A stretch of DNA of 23,390 nucleotides from Bact-19 sp038319215 (GCA_038319215.1 JBBQCZ010000050.1:1-23390), one strand, 5' to 3'. Positions 1-8,664 are shown, numbered from the stretch's first letter. Numbers and translations: made by a program. Notes: a model not told the origin generated them from the letters alone.

Positions 1-462
1 AATTATAATAACCAAGACGATTATACCAATGCCTCCAATCCAGTGAGTTAGACTTCTCCAAAAAAGAATAGACTTGGTTAAAACTTCAATATCTGTTAAA
101 ATGCTACTCCCAGTTGTTGTAAAACCGGATACCGATTCAAAAAATGCATCGGTAAAATTGCTCATTGACGATGAAAAAAGATATGGAAGACCTCCAGCCA
201 AACTCATAATAATCCATGCAAAAGCAACAGTAAGATATGCATCTTTTCTGTTTATTTTATCCCTTTCGGTTTTTCCTTTAGTAAAGAATTTCATTGATAG
301 TCCAGAAAAACCAGTTATTAAAGCAGAAAATAAGAATGGATTAATGCTTTCACGATAAATTATGGCAACAATTAAGCAAACCAGCAAGCCAATGGTTAAA
401 ATCAGCAAAACATTGCCAATAACCTTAAAAAACAGTTTAAAATTAATTATTCCTTTATACAT
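1..462 (-). CDS. trkH: TrkH-type potassium uptake protein, N-terminal part (truncated by window edge)
   Basis: Reading the minus strand from an ATG at 462-460 gives 154 codons with no stop before base 1, so the 3' part lies outside the window. The protein is strongly hydrophobic, with transmembrane segments near residues 14-36, 41-58 and 76-97. It carries the first pore loop typical of Trk/Ktr channels: FTTTGS at about residues 114-119, followed by SLTHWIGGIG at 137-146. In this family the TTTG-like loop lines the K+ filter, and TrkH works in the inner membrane with a cytoplasmic NAD-binding TrkA partner. No trkA is visible here; it may lie downstream. An in-frame stop lies upstream of the chosen ATG. 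The gene is divergent from gmhA. The family assignment is sure; TrkH versus KtrB is less so. Confidence 0.88.
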   Translation of the reverse strand, partial: MYKGIINFKLFFKVIGNVLLILTIGLLVCLIVAIIYRESINPFLFSALITGFSGLSMKFFTKGKTERDKINRKDAYLTVAFAWIIMSLAGGLPYLFSSSMSNFTDAFFESVSGFTTTGSSILTDIEVLTKSILFWRSLTHWIGGIGIIVLVIII

Positions 463-858
463 GTCAAACCTATCGTTAACAAACAATAAGAGGCAATTTT
501 ATTAGACTTATCAACATAAACAAATCGCACCTCCACAGTTTATTAGACTCAATTATTACGAACCACAAAATAATCCAACTATTCATAAAGACTTTGTAAG
601 TTTTAACTATCTACGCATAAGGATTTTATAAAGATTTTATTTTTAAAATTATTGTTGACCAATAAAAAAACTAAAACATATTTTAAAATCAATTCTCGTA
701 ATGATTGTACAAGTTTTACTTATTGAGGTGCTTCGTTTTTTGAAATAGTAGTGTGATTTTTAAAATAGCAACAATTTACAGATTAAGTTTACTAAATGTG
801 AATGTTTTTTTTGATACTAATTTTCAATAATGTATTTTTGAAAAATAATTTACAAAAA
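463..858. other. Divergent intergenic region trkH / gmhA
   Basis: About 396 bp of very AT-rich sequence separates the divergent trkH and gmhA starts. Apart from the gmhA promoter candidate at 810-840 I see no gene, RNA or strong repeat. The upstream extension of the gmhA reading frame to an ATG at 802 lies in this region and is probably not translated. Confidence 0.6.
810..840 (+). promoter_or_regulatory. Bacteroidota-type promoter for gmhA
   Basis: TTTG at 810-813 and TATTTTTG at 833-840 match the -33 (TTTG) and -7 (TAnnTTTG) elements of the primary Bacteroidota sigma factor, with 19 bases between them. Transcription would start near 846-848, just upstream of the ATG at 859. This decides against the ATG at 802. 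Confidence 0.65.
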
Positions 859-1428
859 ATGGATATAAGGAATCATTTTGAAGAAGCTGTAGAAGTTCTC
901 AAGAATTTTATTTCTGACAAAAGGAATATTGAGCAAATAGAGTTGGCGGGTTCAGTAATTGTTGATTCAATACTGGCAGGAGGTAAAGTTATATCATGTG
1001 GCAATGGAGGCTCTATGAGCGATGCAATGCATTTTGCCGAAGAACTAACCGGAAGTTTTCGCGACAAAAGACAAGCGATTCCAGCAATTGCCATCAGCGA
1101 CCCTACTCATATTACTTGCACAGCAAACGACTTTGGTTTTGATTTCATTTTTTCAAGATATGTAGAGGCTTTGGGCAATAAAAATGATGTTTTACTTGCA
1201 ATCAGTACCAGCGGAAACTCCAAAAATGTTATTGAGGCAATTAATGCCGCTAAATTAAAAGGTATGAAAGTAATTGCTATGACGGGAAAAGATGGCGGCA
1301 AAATCAAGGATATCTGTGACATAGAAATTCGCGTTTCTCATAACGGATACTCAGACAGAATTCAGGAAATTCACATAAAGATAATTCACAGTTTAATAGA
1401 TTACATAGAAAGAAAGTTAAATAATTAG
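859..1428 (+). CDS. gmhA: D-sedoheptulose 7-phosphate isomerase
   Basis: The 189-residue protein matches GmhA in length and motifs. It is a cytoplasmic SIS-domain enzyme that converts sedoheptulose 7-phosphate to D-glycero-D-manno-heptose 7-phosphate, the first step to the heptoses of LPS core or other surface glycans. Visible signatures are CGNGGS followed by DAMHFAEELTG, AIAISD, NDFGF, ISTSGNS (the SIS phosphate-binding loop), TGKDGG and, near the C-terminus, DRIQEIHIK. The Glu of AEELTG and the His of QEIHIK correspond to the known catalytic acid/base pair of the E. coli enzyme. The start was set at the ATG at 859 because a promoter -7 element lies at 833-840 and E. coli GmhA begins near this point; an ATG at 802 would add 19 AT-rich codons overlapping the promoter. 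mpl follows after 61 bp. Confidence 0.93.
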   Translation: MDIRNHFEEAVEVLKNFISDKRNIEQIELAGSVIVDSILAGGKVISCGNGGSMSDAMHFAEELTGSFRDKRQAIPAIAISDPTHITCTANDFGFDFIFSRYVEALGNKNDVLLAISTSGNSKNVIEAINAAKLKGMKVIAMTGKDGGKIKDICDIEIRVSHNGYSDRIQEIHIKIIHSLIDYIERKLNN

Positions 1429-1450
1429 AGTTCGGAATACTCTAGGCACT

Positions 1451-1470
1451 CTATTCGCAGCGGCGAATAG
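1451..1470. repeat. Palindromic hairpin between gmhA and mpl
   Basis: CTATTCGC at 1451-1458 and GCGAATAG at 1463-1470 form a perfect 8-bp inverted repeat with a 4-base loop. The inner 14 bases (1454-1467) differ at one position from the TTCGCCGCGGCGAA palindromes at 8413 and 8490, so this looks like a member of a small intergenic palindrome family. No T-tract follows, so it is not an obvious terminator. Confidence 0.6.
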
Positions 1471-1489
1471 ACACTTTAGACACTTAAAC

Positions 1490-2842
1490 ATGAGAATACA
1501 TTTCATAGCAATTGGCGGTGCAGCAATGCACAATTTGGCGATAGCACTTTATAAAAAAGGCTATCAGGTAACGGGGTCAGACGATGAGATTTTTGAGCCA
1601 TCAAGATCACGACTAGATAAATATGGACTTTTGCCTAAAATTTATGGCTGGAATCCAGATGAAATAAACGATAAAATCGATATTATCATTCTTGGAATGC
1701 ATGCAAGAATCGACAATCCGGAATTGGTAAGAGCAAAAGATCTAAATCTCAAGATTTACTCATATCCAGAGTATTTATTTGAGCAGACAAAAAACAAAAA
1801 GCGTATTGTTGTTGGCGGCAGTCATGGCAAGACTACAATTACTTCAATGATTATGCACGTTCTTAAAACCACGGGAATGGGTTACGACTATATGGTTGGA
1901 GCCAACATAAAAGGTTTCGACACTATGGTTAATCTTGAAGAAAAAAACGACATTGCTGTTTTTGAAGGTGACGAGTATCTCTCCTCTCCTATCGATTTAA
2001 CTCCGAAATTTCACTGGTATAAGCCACATGTTGCCATCCTAACCGGAATTGCTTGGGATCATATTAATGTATTTCCGACATTTGATTTTTATGTAGAACA
2101 ATTTGAAATTTTTATAAAATCGATTCAACCTCAAGGCAAGTTATTCTGGTTTGAGGATGATGAGAATCTTGAAAAAATAAGTAATTCAAACAAAAATATT
2201 GAATCCATATCTTACACTACTTACGATTATTATGTAGATGCTGAAGGAAGTATATGTGTTGATTTTGATGGGGAAACATATCATATGAGTGTTTTTGGTG
2301 ATCATAATATGCAAAACATTAATGCTGCCAGATACGCTTGTCTCGAAGCCGGTGTAGATGAAGCAGACTTTTGGGCCGCAATTGAAAGTTTTGAAGGCGC
2401 TGCAAAAAGATTACAACTAATAAAAGAAAAAGACAGATCTTCGTTTTACATTGATTTTGCACATGCTCCATCAAAGCTAAAAGCAACAATTAATGCATTA
2501 AAACAAAAGTATTCTGAAAGAAAACTTATCGCATGCATAGAATTACATACTTTCAGCAGTTTGCAAAGTAATTTTATTCCACAATACAAAGATTGCATGC
2601 ACAAAGCTGATACTGCAATTGTTTATTACAGTCACGAAGTCCTTAAGCACAAACGTTTGCCAGAGCTCAGCGAAGAATTTGTAAAAGAATCTTTTGGTGG
2701 AAATGTAATAATTTTTACTGATGCCGAAAAATTACAGCAATATTTAAAGTCTCAGAATTTTGAAAATACAAATCTTTTGATGATGAGCAGTGGCAACTTT
2801 AATGGAATTGATTTTGTAAAATTCGCTGATGAAATAATATAA
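1490..2842 (+). CDS. mpl: UDP-N-acetylmuramate:tripeptide ligase (Mpl, Mur ligase family)
   Basis: This 450-residue protein has the three-domain Mur ligase layout. The N-terminal Rossmann-like domain starts with HFIAIGGAAMHNLA. The ATP-binding loop GGSHGKTT is at residues 109-116 (Lys114, Thr115). A central domain with FEGDEY and GIAWDHINVF is followed by a C-terminal domain with DFAHAPSK. The AMHNLA start, the ARIDNPEL segment and the length of about 450 residues favour Mpl over MurC. Mpl is cytoplasmic and ligates L-Ala-D-Glu-meso-DAP tripeptide, recovered from old wall, to UDP-MurNAc, so it serves murein recycling. It lies 61 bp after gmhA and may be co-transcribed with it. Substrate specificity is inferred from family resemblance; MurC is the main alternative. 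Confidence 0.88.
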   Translation: MRIHFIAIGGAAMHNLAIALYKKGYQVTGSDDEIFEPSRSRLDKYGLLPKIYGWNPDEINDKIDIIILGMHARIDNPELVRAKDLNLKIYSYPEYLFEQTKNKKRIVVGGSHGKTTITSMIMHVLKTTGMGYDYMVGANIKGFDTMVNLEEKNDIAVFEGDEYLSSPIDLTPKFHWYKPHVAILTGIAWDHINVFPTFDFYVEQFEIFIKSIQPQGKLFWFEDDENLEKISNSNKNIESISYTTYDYYVDAEGSICVDFDGETYHMSVFGDHNMQNINAARYACLEAGVDEADFWAAIESFEGAAKRLQLIKEKDRSSFYIDFAHAPSKLKATINALKQKYSERKLIACIELHTFSSLQSNFIPQYKDCMHKADTAIVYYSHEVLKHKRLPELSEEFVKESFGGNVIIFTDAEKLQQYLKSQNFENTNLLMMSSGNFNGIDFVKFADEII

Positions 2843-3287
2843 TCTCACACTTTTGAATTGTTGGAATGAGAAATTCAAACCCCATTCCTCGTCAAATTAA
2901 ATTAATTTCACCAAAACCTCATCTTTATAACTACATAATTTACAATGCGAAGTCTTTAAGTTTGCAAATAGAAACAATTAGTTTTCTTCCCTCACATATT
3001 TGAATCCACACAACCCACTTTTTGCTTAAGAGATAGGTTATCGGTAATAAAAACACTAGAAATCAGATTTTTATGGTTAGCGTTTCAAAGATTAAGGCAC
3101 TAAGCAACAGTTATACTATGCCTGTCACATACAAATATTTTCTAAAGCAATAGCGAGATAACGAAAAAACTGTTTTAAACTTTTATATGTTAATTTCTTT
3201 TGTGATATTTTCTGATAACTTTTGTTAGTGCACTTGTTTATTTAGAGTATTTTTATAGTCTATATTTTATCAGATAATTTTTATAAG
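2843..3287. other. Intergenic region mpl / dnaE
   Basis: This stretch of 445 bp is AT-rich and has no open frame of note on either strand, no clear terminator and no repeat shared with the rest of the window. It must hold the promoter of dnaE, but the candidate boxes I can find just upstream of 3288 do not have good spacing, so I do not mark one. Confidence 0.5.
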
Positions 3288-6200
3288 ATGCCGGAATTTA
3301 CTCATTTACACGTTCACTCTCAATACTCCATTTTAGATGGTGCTGCAAGTATTAATGCGCTAATTTCAAAAGCGCAAAAATCAGGAATGACGGCTCTTGC
3401 TTTAACCGACCATGGTACGATGTTGGGAATAAAAGAATTCCATTCTCAATGTAAAAAGAAAGGTTTAAAGCCAATTTTAGGATGCGAAGCTTATATTTCC
3501 AGAAGAACAATTTATGATAGAACCGAACCTTCCGATAAATCTGGTCATCATCTTGTATTACTTGCAAAAAACATAACAGGCTATCATAATTTAGTTAAAA
3601 TGATTTCCAAAGCTAATCTCGAAGGGTTTTATCTAAAACCAAGAATAGATAAGAACATGCTACGCGAGTTTAGCGAAGGAATTATTGTTTCATCGGCTTG
3701 TTTGGGTGGCGAGGTTCCTAAGCTTATTGCAAATGGGAATATTGAAGAGGCTAGTAAAACCATAGAATGGTATAAAGAGGTTTTTGGCGATGATTTCTAT
3801 CTTGAAGTAATGTACCATCCCAGCGAAGAAAATCGTCAAAAACAAGAAGTTTCTGAATTGCAAAAGATAGTTAACGAAAAAATATTTGAACTTGGTCCAA
3901 AACATGGCGTAAAAATAATTGCAACTAACGACTCTCATTTCGTTAATGAGGAAGACGCTGAAGCTCACGATGTTTTAGTTTGTCTTACTACTAACGCCGA
4001 TATTGACGACCCAAATAGAATGCGCTATACTAAGCAGGAATGGCTAAAGACTCCAGATGAGATGATGGCTATTTTTGGCGACCACCCCGAAGTGTTGGCA
4101 AACACAATGGAAATTGCTGAAAAAGTTGAAGTATTCGAAATTGACAGAGATCCAATTATGCCAGAGTTCCCAATTCCAGAGAGTTTTGGCACTATGGAAC
4201 TGTGGTGCGAAAAATATACAGAAGAAGAACTGATTAATGAATTTACCGAAAAACGATTTATTGCAATTGGCGGGTATGCTGCTGTACTTAGAATTAAATT
4301 TGAAACAGATTATTTGCAATTTTTGGTTGATAAAGGAGCTATCGAGCGATACGGCGAAAACTATTCTAAAGATATTCGAGACCGCCTCGATTTTGAACTG
4401 AATACTATCAAAACAATGGGCTTCCCTGGCTACTTCCTTATTGTGCAGGATTTTATAGCAAAAGCTAGAGAAATTGGAGTGTTAGTTGGAAAGGGTCGTG
4501 GGTCTGCTGCTGGATCAGCGGTGGCATATTGTACAAAAATTACCGACGTTGACCCAATCGCATTCGATCTGCTGTTCGAACGTTTTCTAAATCCTGACCG
4601 TATTTCAATGCCCGACGTAGATATCGACTTCGATGATGATGGACGCGCTCTTGTGGTTGCATATGTAACTCAGAAATACGGAAAAGATAAAGTTGCTCAT
4701 ATTTGCACAATTGGCACGATGAAAGCAAAAGGCTCTCTCAAAGATGTAAGTCGTATTCTTCGAGTTCCTCTGCAACAGGTAAATACACTAACAAAGAAAA
4801 TTAGTGCAACCGGCTCTCTCGATAATGCATATAACATAATACTCGAAGATCAGAAAAAGCAAGGAAGTCTAGAAAAAGTAATCGCTAGTCTCGATAAAAA
4901 TATCCTCGCTGCCAAAAAAGAAGATAACGAAAAAGAGGCAACTCTTCTCGAAACAAGAAAGATTATTGCCGAGGAAATGCTTGAAGCAAATAAGAACAAT
5001 GATAAAACAATGCTTAAAGCTCTTTCTATTGCCTGTACTTTAGAAGGTTCGGTTCGCCAAACTGGTGTACATGCTTGCGGAATGCTCATTGGTCGTGATA
5101 AACTCGAAAACAATATTCCTCTAATGAGAACAAAAGAGGAAGGCGGTCTTGCTGCAACACAATATGAAGGTAGTTTCGTCGAATCTATTGGACTTTTAAA
5201 GATGGACTTTTTAGGTCTAAGAACTCTTTCAATTATTAAAGAGTGCTTGTCAAACATTAAGCTTTCTCGCAGTCTTGATTTAAATATTGATTCTGTGCCA
5301 CTTGATGATGTAAAAACCTTAAACGTTTTTAAATTTGGAGCAACAACTTCTATTTTCCAGTTTGAGTCGGAAGGAATGAAATCACATTTGCGCTCATTAA
5401 AGCCAAATCATTTCAACGATTTGGTAGCAATGAATGCATTGTATCGACCAGGGCCGATGGAATATATTCCTGATTATGTTCGTAGAAAAAACGGAAAAGA
5501 AAAAACTGCTTACGATCATCCAATTATGGAAAGGTATCTGCAAGATACTTATGGCATTACAGTATTTCAAGAACAGGTGATGCTTCAGTCCAGAGCTCTC
5601 GCTGGTTTTACAAGAGGAGAATCAGATACTTTGCGTAAGGCAATGGGGAAGAAGGATTTAAAAACAATGGAAAAACTTCATGAGAAGTTTATTGATGGAT
5701 GTAAAAACAATCCCGAGTTTACAGATGGGTGTACTGCAACAGGCAAAAACCCAGAGGAGCTAATTGAAAAAATATGGAAAGACTGGTCGGCATTTGCAAA
5801 ATATGCTTTCAACAAGTCGCATTCGGTTTGTTATGCCTACATCGCTTACCAAACAGCATATTTAAAAGCTCATTTTCCCGCAGAGTTTATGGCTGCTAAC
5901 TTAACTCGCAACATCTCCGATATGGATAAAATATCCATTCAAATGGAAGAATGTAAAAGAATGAAAATCAAAGTTCTTAGTCCTGATGTAAACGAAAGCT
6001 ACAAAAGCTTTACAGTAAACAAAAAAGGGAATATTCGCTTTGGTTTAGGTGGAATAAAAAATGTTGGAATGAACGCGGTTGAAAATATTATCGAAGAACG
6101 AGAAAAAAATGGTGTTTACACAGATATTTTTGATTTTGTTTCAAGGGTTAATTTAAATGCCGTAAATAAAAGGAATATTGAAGCTCTTTGTTTTGCTGGA

Positions 6201-7046
6201 GCTTTTGATTGTTTTAAAGAATTGACTAGACCGCAAATGTTTTCACCAGACGGAGAAAACGATTCTTTTATTGAGTCTCTTATTAAGTTTGGAAACAATG
6301 TTCAGTCATCTTCAAATGCAGGAATGACACTTTTTGGCGAAATGCAAACTATGGACATTTCAAAACCTTCAATTCCTTCGCTTCCCGATTATGATTTGTT
6401 GAAGTTCCTTGATATGGAAAAGGAACATATCGGTATGTATTTGTCGGGGCATCCTCTCGATCCATTTAGGTTTATAATTAGTACAATGAAAGTTACTCCA
6501 CTTCGTGAAATGGACGATGAGGATAAGATTACCAAATTAAGAGATATTAAAATTGTAGGTTTTATAACCGAAGTTACCGAGCGAATGACCAAAAATGGAA
6601 AACCTTTTGGAAAGGTTTCAATGATTGACTATACAGGATCGTACAGCTTTATGGTTTTTGGTAAAGATTATACTGATAATAAAAACCTATTTGTAAAAGG
6701 ATACTCAATAATGGTTAATGCTGGCTTTAAAGAAGGACATGCCGACAAAACCAAATTGTTTTTCTCTGTAAACAAAGTATCATTATTATCAGAAATAAAG
6801 GAAACTTTATTCTCTAAACTTACATTGCAAATTTCTATTGATAATGTAAATGACGATTTTATTAACGATATTTTAGCTCTTGTAAAAAAGAATAAAGGAA
6901 AAATTAATTTAAACTTTGCCATCTTTAACACCCTTGATAACACATCAATAAAGCTATTTTCTCGAACTGAAAGAATTGAATTATCTGATGAAATTATTGA
7001 GTTTCTTGAAAACAATCCATATGTAGAAAATGTTAGTTTAAATTAA
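3288..7046 (+). CDS. dnaE: DNA polymerase III alpha subunit (DnaE)
   Basis: This 1252-residue protein is the replicative polymerase subunit (C-family). The N-terminal PHP domain (about residues 1-280) has HLHVH at 6-10, LTDHG at 40-43, GCEAY at 65-69, SSACLGGE and NDSH at 214-217, so its metal-binding positions look intact. The polymerase core follows, with GKGRGSAAGS before the catalytic acidic motif PDVDIDF at 442-448 (Asp445 and Asp447) and the third acid in LLKMDFLGL (Asp640). YRPGPMEYIP, the finger and helix-hairpin-helix parts and an OB-fold of about residues 1086-1170 come next, then a short C-terminal domain. It is somewhat longer than E. coli DnaE (1160); part of the excess is a Lys/Glu-rich helical insert near 525-580. 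trxA begins 41 bp downstream. Confidence 0.96.
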   Translation: MPEFTHLHVHSQYSILDGAASINALISKAQKSGMTALALTDHGTMLGIKEFHSQCKKKGLKPILGCEAYISRRTIYDRTEPSDKSGHHLVLLAKNITGYHNLVKMISKANLEGFYLKPRIDKNMLREFSEGIIVSSACLGGEVPKLIANGNIEEASKTIEWYKEVFGDDFYLEVMYHPSEENRQKQEVSELQKIVNEKIFELGPKHGVKIIATNDSHFVNEEDAEAHDVLVCLTTNADIDDPNRMRYTKQEWLKTPDEMMAIFGDHPEVLANTMEIAEKVEVFEIDRDPIMPEFPIPESFGTMELWCEKYTEEELINEFTEKRFIAIGGYAAVLRIKFETDYLQFLVDKGAIERYGENYSKDIRDRLDFELNTIKTMGFPGYFLIVQDFIAKAREIGVLVGKGRGSAAGSAVAYCTKITDVDPIAFDLLFERFLNPDRISMPDVDIDFDDDGRALVVAYVTQKYGKDKVAHICTIGTMKAKGSLKDVSRILRVPLQQVNTLTKKISATGSLDNAYNIILEDQKKQGSLEKVIASLDKNILAAKKEDNEKEATLLETRKIIAEEMLEANKNNDKTMLKALSIACTLEGSVRQTGVHACGMLIGRDKLENNIPLMRTKEEGGLAATQYEGSFVESIGLLKMDFLGLRTLSIIKECLSNIKLSRSLDLNIDSVPLDDVKTLNVFKFGATTSIFQFESEGMKSHLRSLKPNHFNDLVAMNALYRPGPMEYIPDYVRRKNGKEKTAYDHPIMERYLQDTYGITVFQEQVMLQSRALAGFTRGESDTLRKAMGKKDLKTMEKLHEKFIDGCKNNPEFTDGCTATGKNPEELIEKIWKDWSAFAKYAFNKSHSVCYAYIAYQTAYLKAHFPAEFMAANLTRNISDMDKISIQMEECKRMKIKVLSPDVNESYKSFTVNKKGNIRFGLGGIKNVGMNAVENIIEEREKNGVYTDIFDFVSRVNLNAVNKRNIEALCFAGAFDCFKELTRPQMFSPDGENDSFIESLIKFGNNVQSSSNAGMTLFGEMQTMDISKPSIPSLPDYDLLKFLDMEKEHIGMYLSGHPLDPFRFIISTMKVTPLREMDDEDKITKLRDIKIVGFITEVTERMTKNGKPFGKVSMIDYTGSYSFMVFGKDYTDNKNLFVKGYSIMVNAGFKEGHADKTKLFFSVNKVSLLSEIKETLFSKLTLQISIDNVNDDFINDILALVKKNKGKINLNFAIFNTLDNTSIKLFSRTERIELSDEIIEFLENNPYVENVSLN

Positions 7047-7087
7047 AAATTATAATTTAGCAAAAAATTAATTAAAAACAAAAAGTT

Positions 7088-7405
7088 ATGGCACTTGAAA
7101 TTAACGAATCAAACTTTGAAGAATTAGTAATGAATTCAGGAAAACCTGTAGTTCTAGATTTTTGGGCAGTATGGTGTGGTCCATGTAGAATGATCGGTCC
7201 TATTATCGAAGAAATGCATCACGAATATGGCGATAAAGCTATTATCGGCAAAGTTGATGTTGATAATAACAACGAAATTTCTGTTAAATACGGAATCAGA
7301 AATATTCCTACCGTACTTTTCCTTAAAAATGGCGAAGTTGTGGATAAAGTTGTTGGTGCTGTTCCAAAAGCTACACTTACAGCAAAATTAGATAGCTTAT
7401 TGTAA
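7088..7405 (+). CDS. trxA: Thioredoxin
   Basis: The 105-residue protein is a single thioredoxin fold without a signal peptide, so it is cytoplasmic. It has the redox motif WCGPC at residues 29-33, preceded by VLDFWA, and the cis-proline in NIPT at Pro74, which contacts substrates. It reduces protein disulfides using electrons from thioredoxin reductase. The gene lies 41 bp after dnaE and ends 6 bases before a strong terminator, so dnaE-trxA may form one unit. Length and motifs are those of canonical TrxA. Confidence 0.95.
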   Translation: MALEINESNFEELVMNSGKPVVLDFWAVWCGPCRMIGPIIEEMHHEYGDKAIIGKVDVDNNNEISVKYGIRNIPTVLFLKNGEVVDKVVGAVPKATLTAKLDSLL

Positions 7406-7411
7406 AGTCTC

Positions 7412-7440
7412 AGGGGAGTTTTCTCCCCTTTTAATTTTTA
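7412..7440 (+). terminator. Rho-independent terminator after trxA
   Basis: AGGGGAG at 7412-7418, the loop TTTT at 7419-7422 and CTCCCCT at 7423-7429 give a perfect 7-bp stem, followed by a T-rich run to 7440. It lies directly after the trxA stop and 4 bases before sufE, so it separates the two units or attenuates read-through. Confidence 0.85.
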
Positions 7441-7444
7441 TTGT

Positions 7445-7867
7445 ATGACAATTAACGAAATTCAGGACGAAATAATCCTGGAATTTTCTGCCTTTGAGGA
7501 TTGGATGGATAAATACTCCTATCTAATTGAACTGGGCAGCGACCTAAAAGAAATGCCCGCAGAACAGCATAACGACCAAAACTTAATTGATGGTTGTCAA
7601 TCCAAAGTTTGGTTTCATGCCGAATATGTAGATGGTAAAATTGTTTTTATTGCTGATAGCGATGCAATAATTACTAAAGGAATTGCTTCTTTGTTGATTC
7701 GAACTTTATCCGGAAATAGTCCTGAGGATATTTTAGATGCAGAATTGTATTTTATCGAAAAAACCGGGTTGCAGCAACATTTGTCTCCAACAAGATCTAA
7801 TGGTCTTATGTCGATGGTAAAGCAGTTGAAACTATATGCAATGGCTTTTAAATCTTTAAATAAGTAG
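7445..7867 (+). CDS. sufE: SufE-family cysteine desulfuration protein
   Basis: The 140-residue protein matches SufE in size and layout. The active Cys lies in LIDGCQSKVW at residue 51, the same number as in E. coli SufE, and the N-terminal part has the expected helical EFSAFEDWMDKYSYLIELG pattern. SufE accepts sulfane sulfur from the cysteine desulfurase SufS and passes it to the SufBCD scaffold for Fe-S cluster assembly in the cytoplasm. A DUF59 Fe-S assembly protein follows with only 2 bases between stop and start, supporting a Suf-related role. The other suf genes are not in the window. The start ATG at 7445 lies just behind the trxA terminator, so this gene either has a promoter overlapping trxA or depends on read-through. 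Confidence 0.9.
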   Translation: MTINEIQDEIILEFSAFEDWMDKYSYLIELGSDLKEMPAEQHNDQNLIDGCQSKVWFHAEYVDGKIVFIADSDAIITKGIASLLIRTLSGNSPEDILDAELYFIEKTGLQQHLSPTRSNGLMSMVKQLKLYAMAFKSLNK

Positions 7868-7869
7868 TA

Positions 7870-8184
7870 ATGGACGAAATAACCAAAATAGAACAACTAA
7901 TTGTTGAAGCTTTAAAACAGGTTTTCGACCCCGAAATTCCTGTAAATGTTTATGATTTGGGATTAATCTATAAAATTGATGTCAACGAAAAATTCGATGT
8001 CGAAATTGACATGACTTTAACGGCTCCAAATTGCCCAATGGTTGACGAGCTTATTGAAAGTGTAAGAACTGCGGTTCAAGCGGTAGAAAACACTCGCGGA
8101 GTAAGCATCAACATTGTTTTCGATCCTCCTTGGTCGCAGGATATGTTAAGCGATGAGGCGAAACTGGATATGGGATTGTTGTAA
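7870..8184 (+). CDS. DUF59/MIP18-family Fe-S cluster assembly protein (SufT-like)
   Basis: The 104-residue protein belongs to the DUF59 (MIP18) family. It shows DPEIPVNVYDLGLIY at about 20-34, TLTAPNCPM with the conserved Cys55, and a C-terminal FDPPWSQDMLS segment. Members act in Fe-S protein maturation, as SufT or as the DUF59 part of Mrp/ApbC-type carriers. It starts 2 bases after the sufE stop, so the two are almost surely co-translated, and a role beside SufE is the natural reading. The exact client or partner cannot be told from sequence. It is a stand-alone DUF59 domain without a fused NTPase. Confidence 0.88.
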   Translation: MDEITKIEQLIVEALKQVFDPEIPVNVYDLGLIYKIDVNEKFDVEIDMTLTAPNCPMVDELIESVRTAVQAVENTRGVSINIVFDPPWSQDMLSDEAKLDMGLL

Positions 8185-8189
8185 GTATT

Positions 8190-8560
8190 CAGGGTTATTA
8201 GTAATTGGTGGTTAGTATTTGGTAACTGGTATTTGGTAACTGGTAGTTGGTAACTGGTAACTGGTAACTGGTAACTGGTAGTTGGTAGGTGGTGGTTGGT
8301 GGTTGGTAACCACTTACAGTTTTTACCACTTACCACTTTTACCACATACCACTTACTTTTTTTACCCCTTACGACATACCACTTTTACCACATACCACTT
8401 ACCCTTTTTACCTTCGCCGCGGCGAAACCACTTACCACTTTTACCTCGTACCTCTTACCTCGTACCTCGTACCTCTTACCACTTTTACCTTCGCCGCGGC
8501 GAAACCCCTTACCACTTTTACCTTCGTCCGCCGCGGCGGAGGCGAAACCACTTACATTTT
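8190..8560. repeat. Low-complexity mirrored repeat tract with GC palindromes
   Basis: The left half (about 8200-8309) is built from variants of GGTAACTGGT and GGTGGTTGGT. The right half (about 8308-8555) is built from ACCACTTACC, TTTTACCAC and CCTCGTACC. The two halves are nearly reverse complements, since the reverse complement of ACCACTTACC is GGTAAGTGGT, so the tract can fold on itself. The turn is marked by GTGGTT-GGT-AACCAC at 8299-8313. The right half contains the palindrome TTCGCCGCGGCGAA at 8413-8426 and 8490-8503 and an enlarged form around TCCGCCGCGGCGGA at 8527-8540, each followed by an ACC-type unit. Reading frames through it give only low-complexity Tyr/Thr/Leu/Pro-rich strings and are not genes. 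Confidence 0.85.
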
Positions 8561-8634
8561 TTTCATTGATTTTTAAAGTTTAGCCGTTTTTGCATCCTTT
8601 TTTACAATTTACACGTATATTGCAAAAAATTGCA

Positions 8635-8664
8635 TTGTTGTTGACATTTATTTTATTATTTTTG
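8635..8664 (+). promoter_or_regulatory. Candidate promoter of the alpha-glucan gene cluster
   Basis: TTG at 8635-8637 and TATTTTTG at 8657-8664, 19 bases apart, fit the Bacteroidota -33/-7 pattern and would give a leader of about 140 bases before the ATG at 8809. A second TATTTTTG at 8784-8791, with TTTG at 8757-8760 (23-base gap), is an alternative with a very short leader. I cannot tell which is used. Confidence 0.45.

Noticed and set aside
74..358. Plus-strand open frame of 94 codons near the left edge
   Set aside because: It is the antisense shadow of the TrkH gene, whose minus-strand translation has clear pore-loop motifs.
802..858. Upstream extension of gmhA to the ATG at 802
   Set aside because: The stretch overlaps a well-spaced -33/-7 promoter and adds 19 residues absent from GmhA proteins.
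8190..8560. Possible CRISPR array
   Set aside because: Units are 7-12 bp variants without constant repeats and unique spacers of CRISPR size, and no cas gene is present.
8282..8583. Two overlapping 95-codon frames in the tract after the DUF59 gene
   Set aside because: They are low-complexity translations of ACCACTTACC-type repeats.
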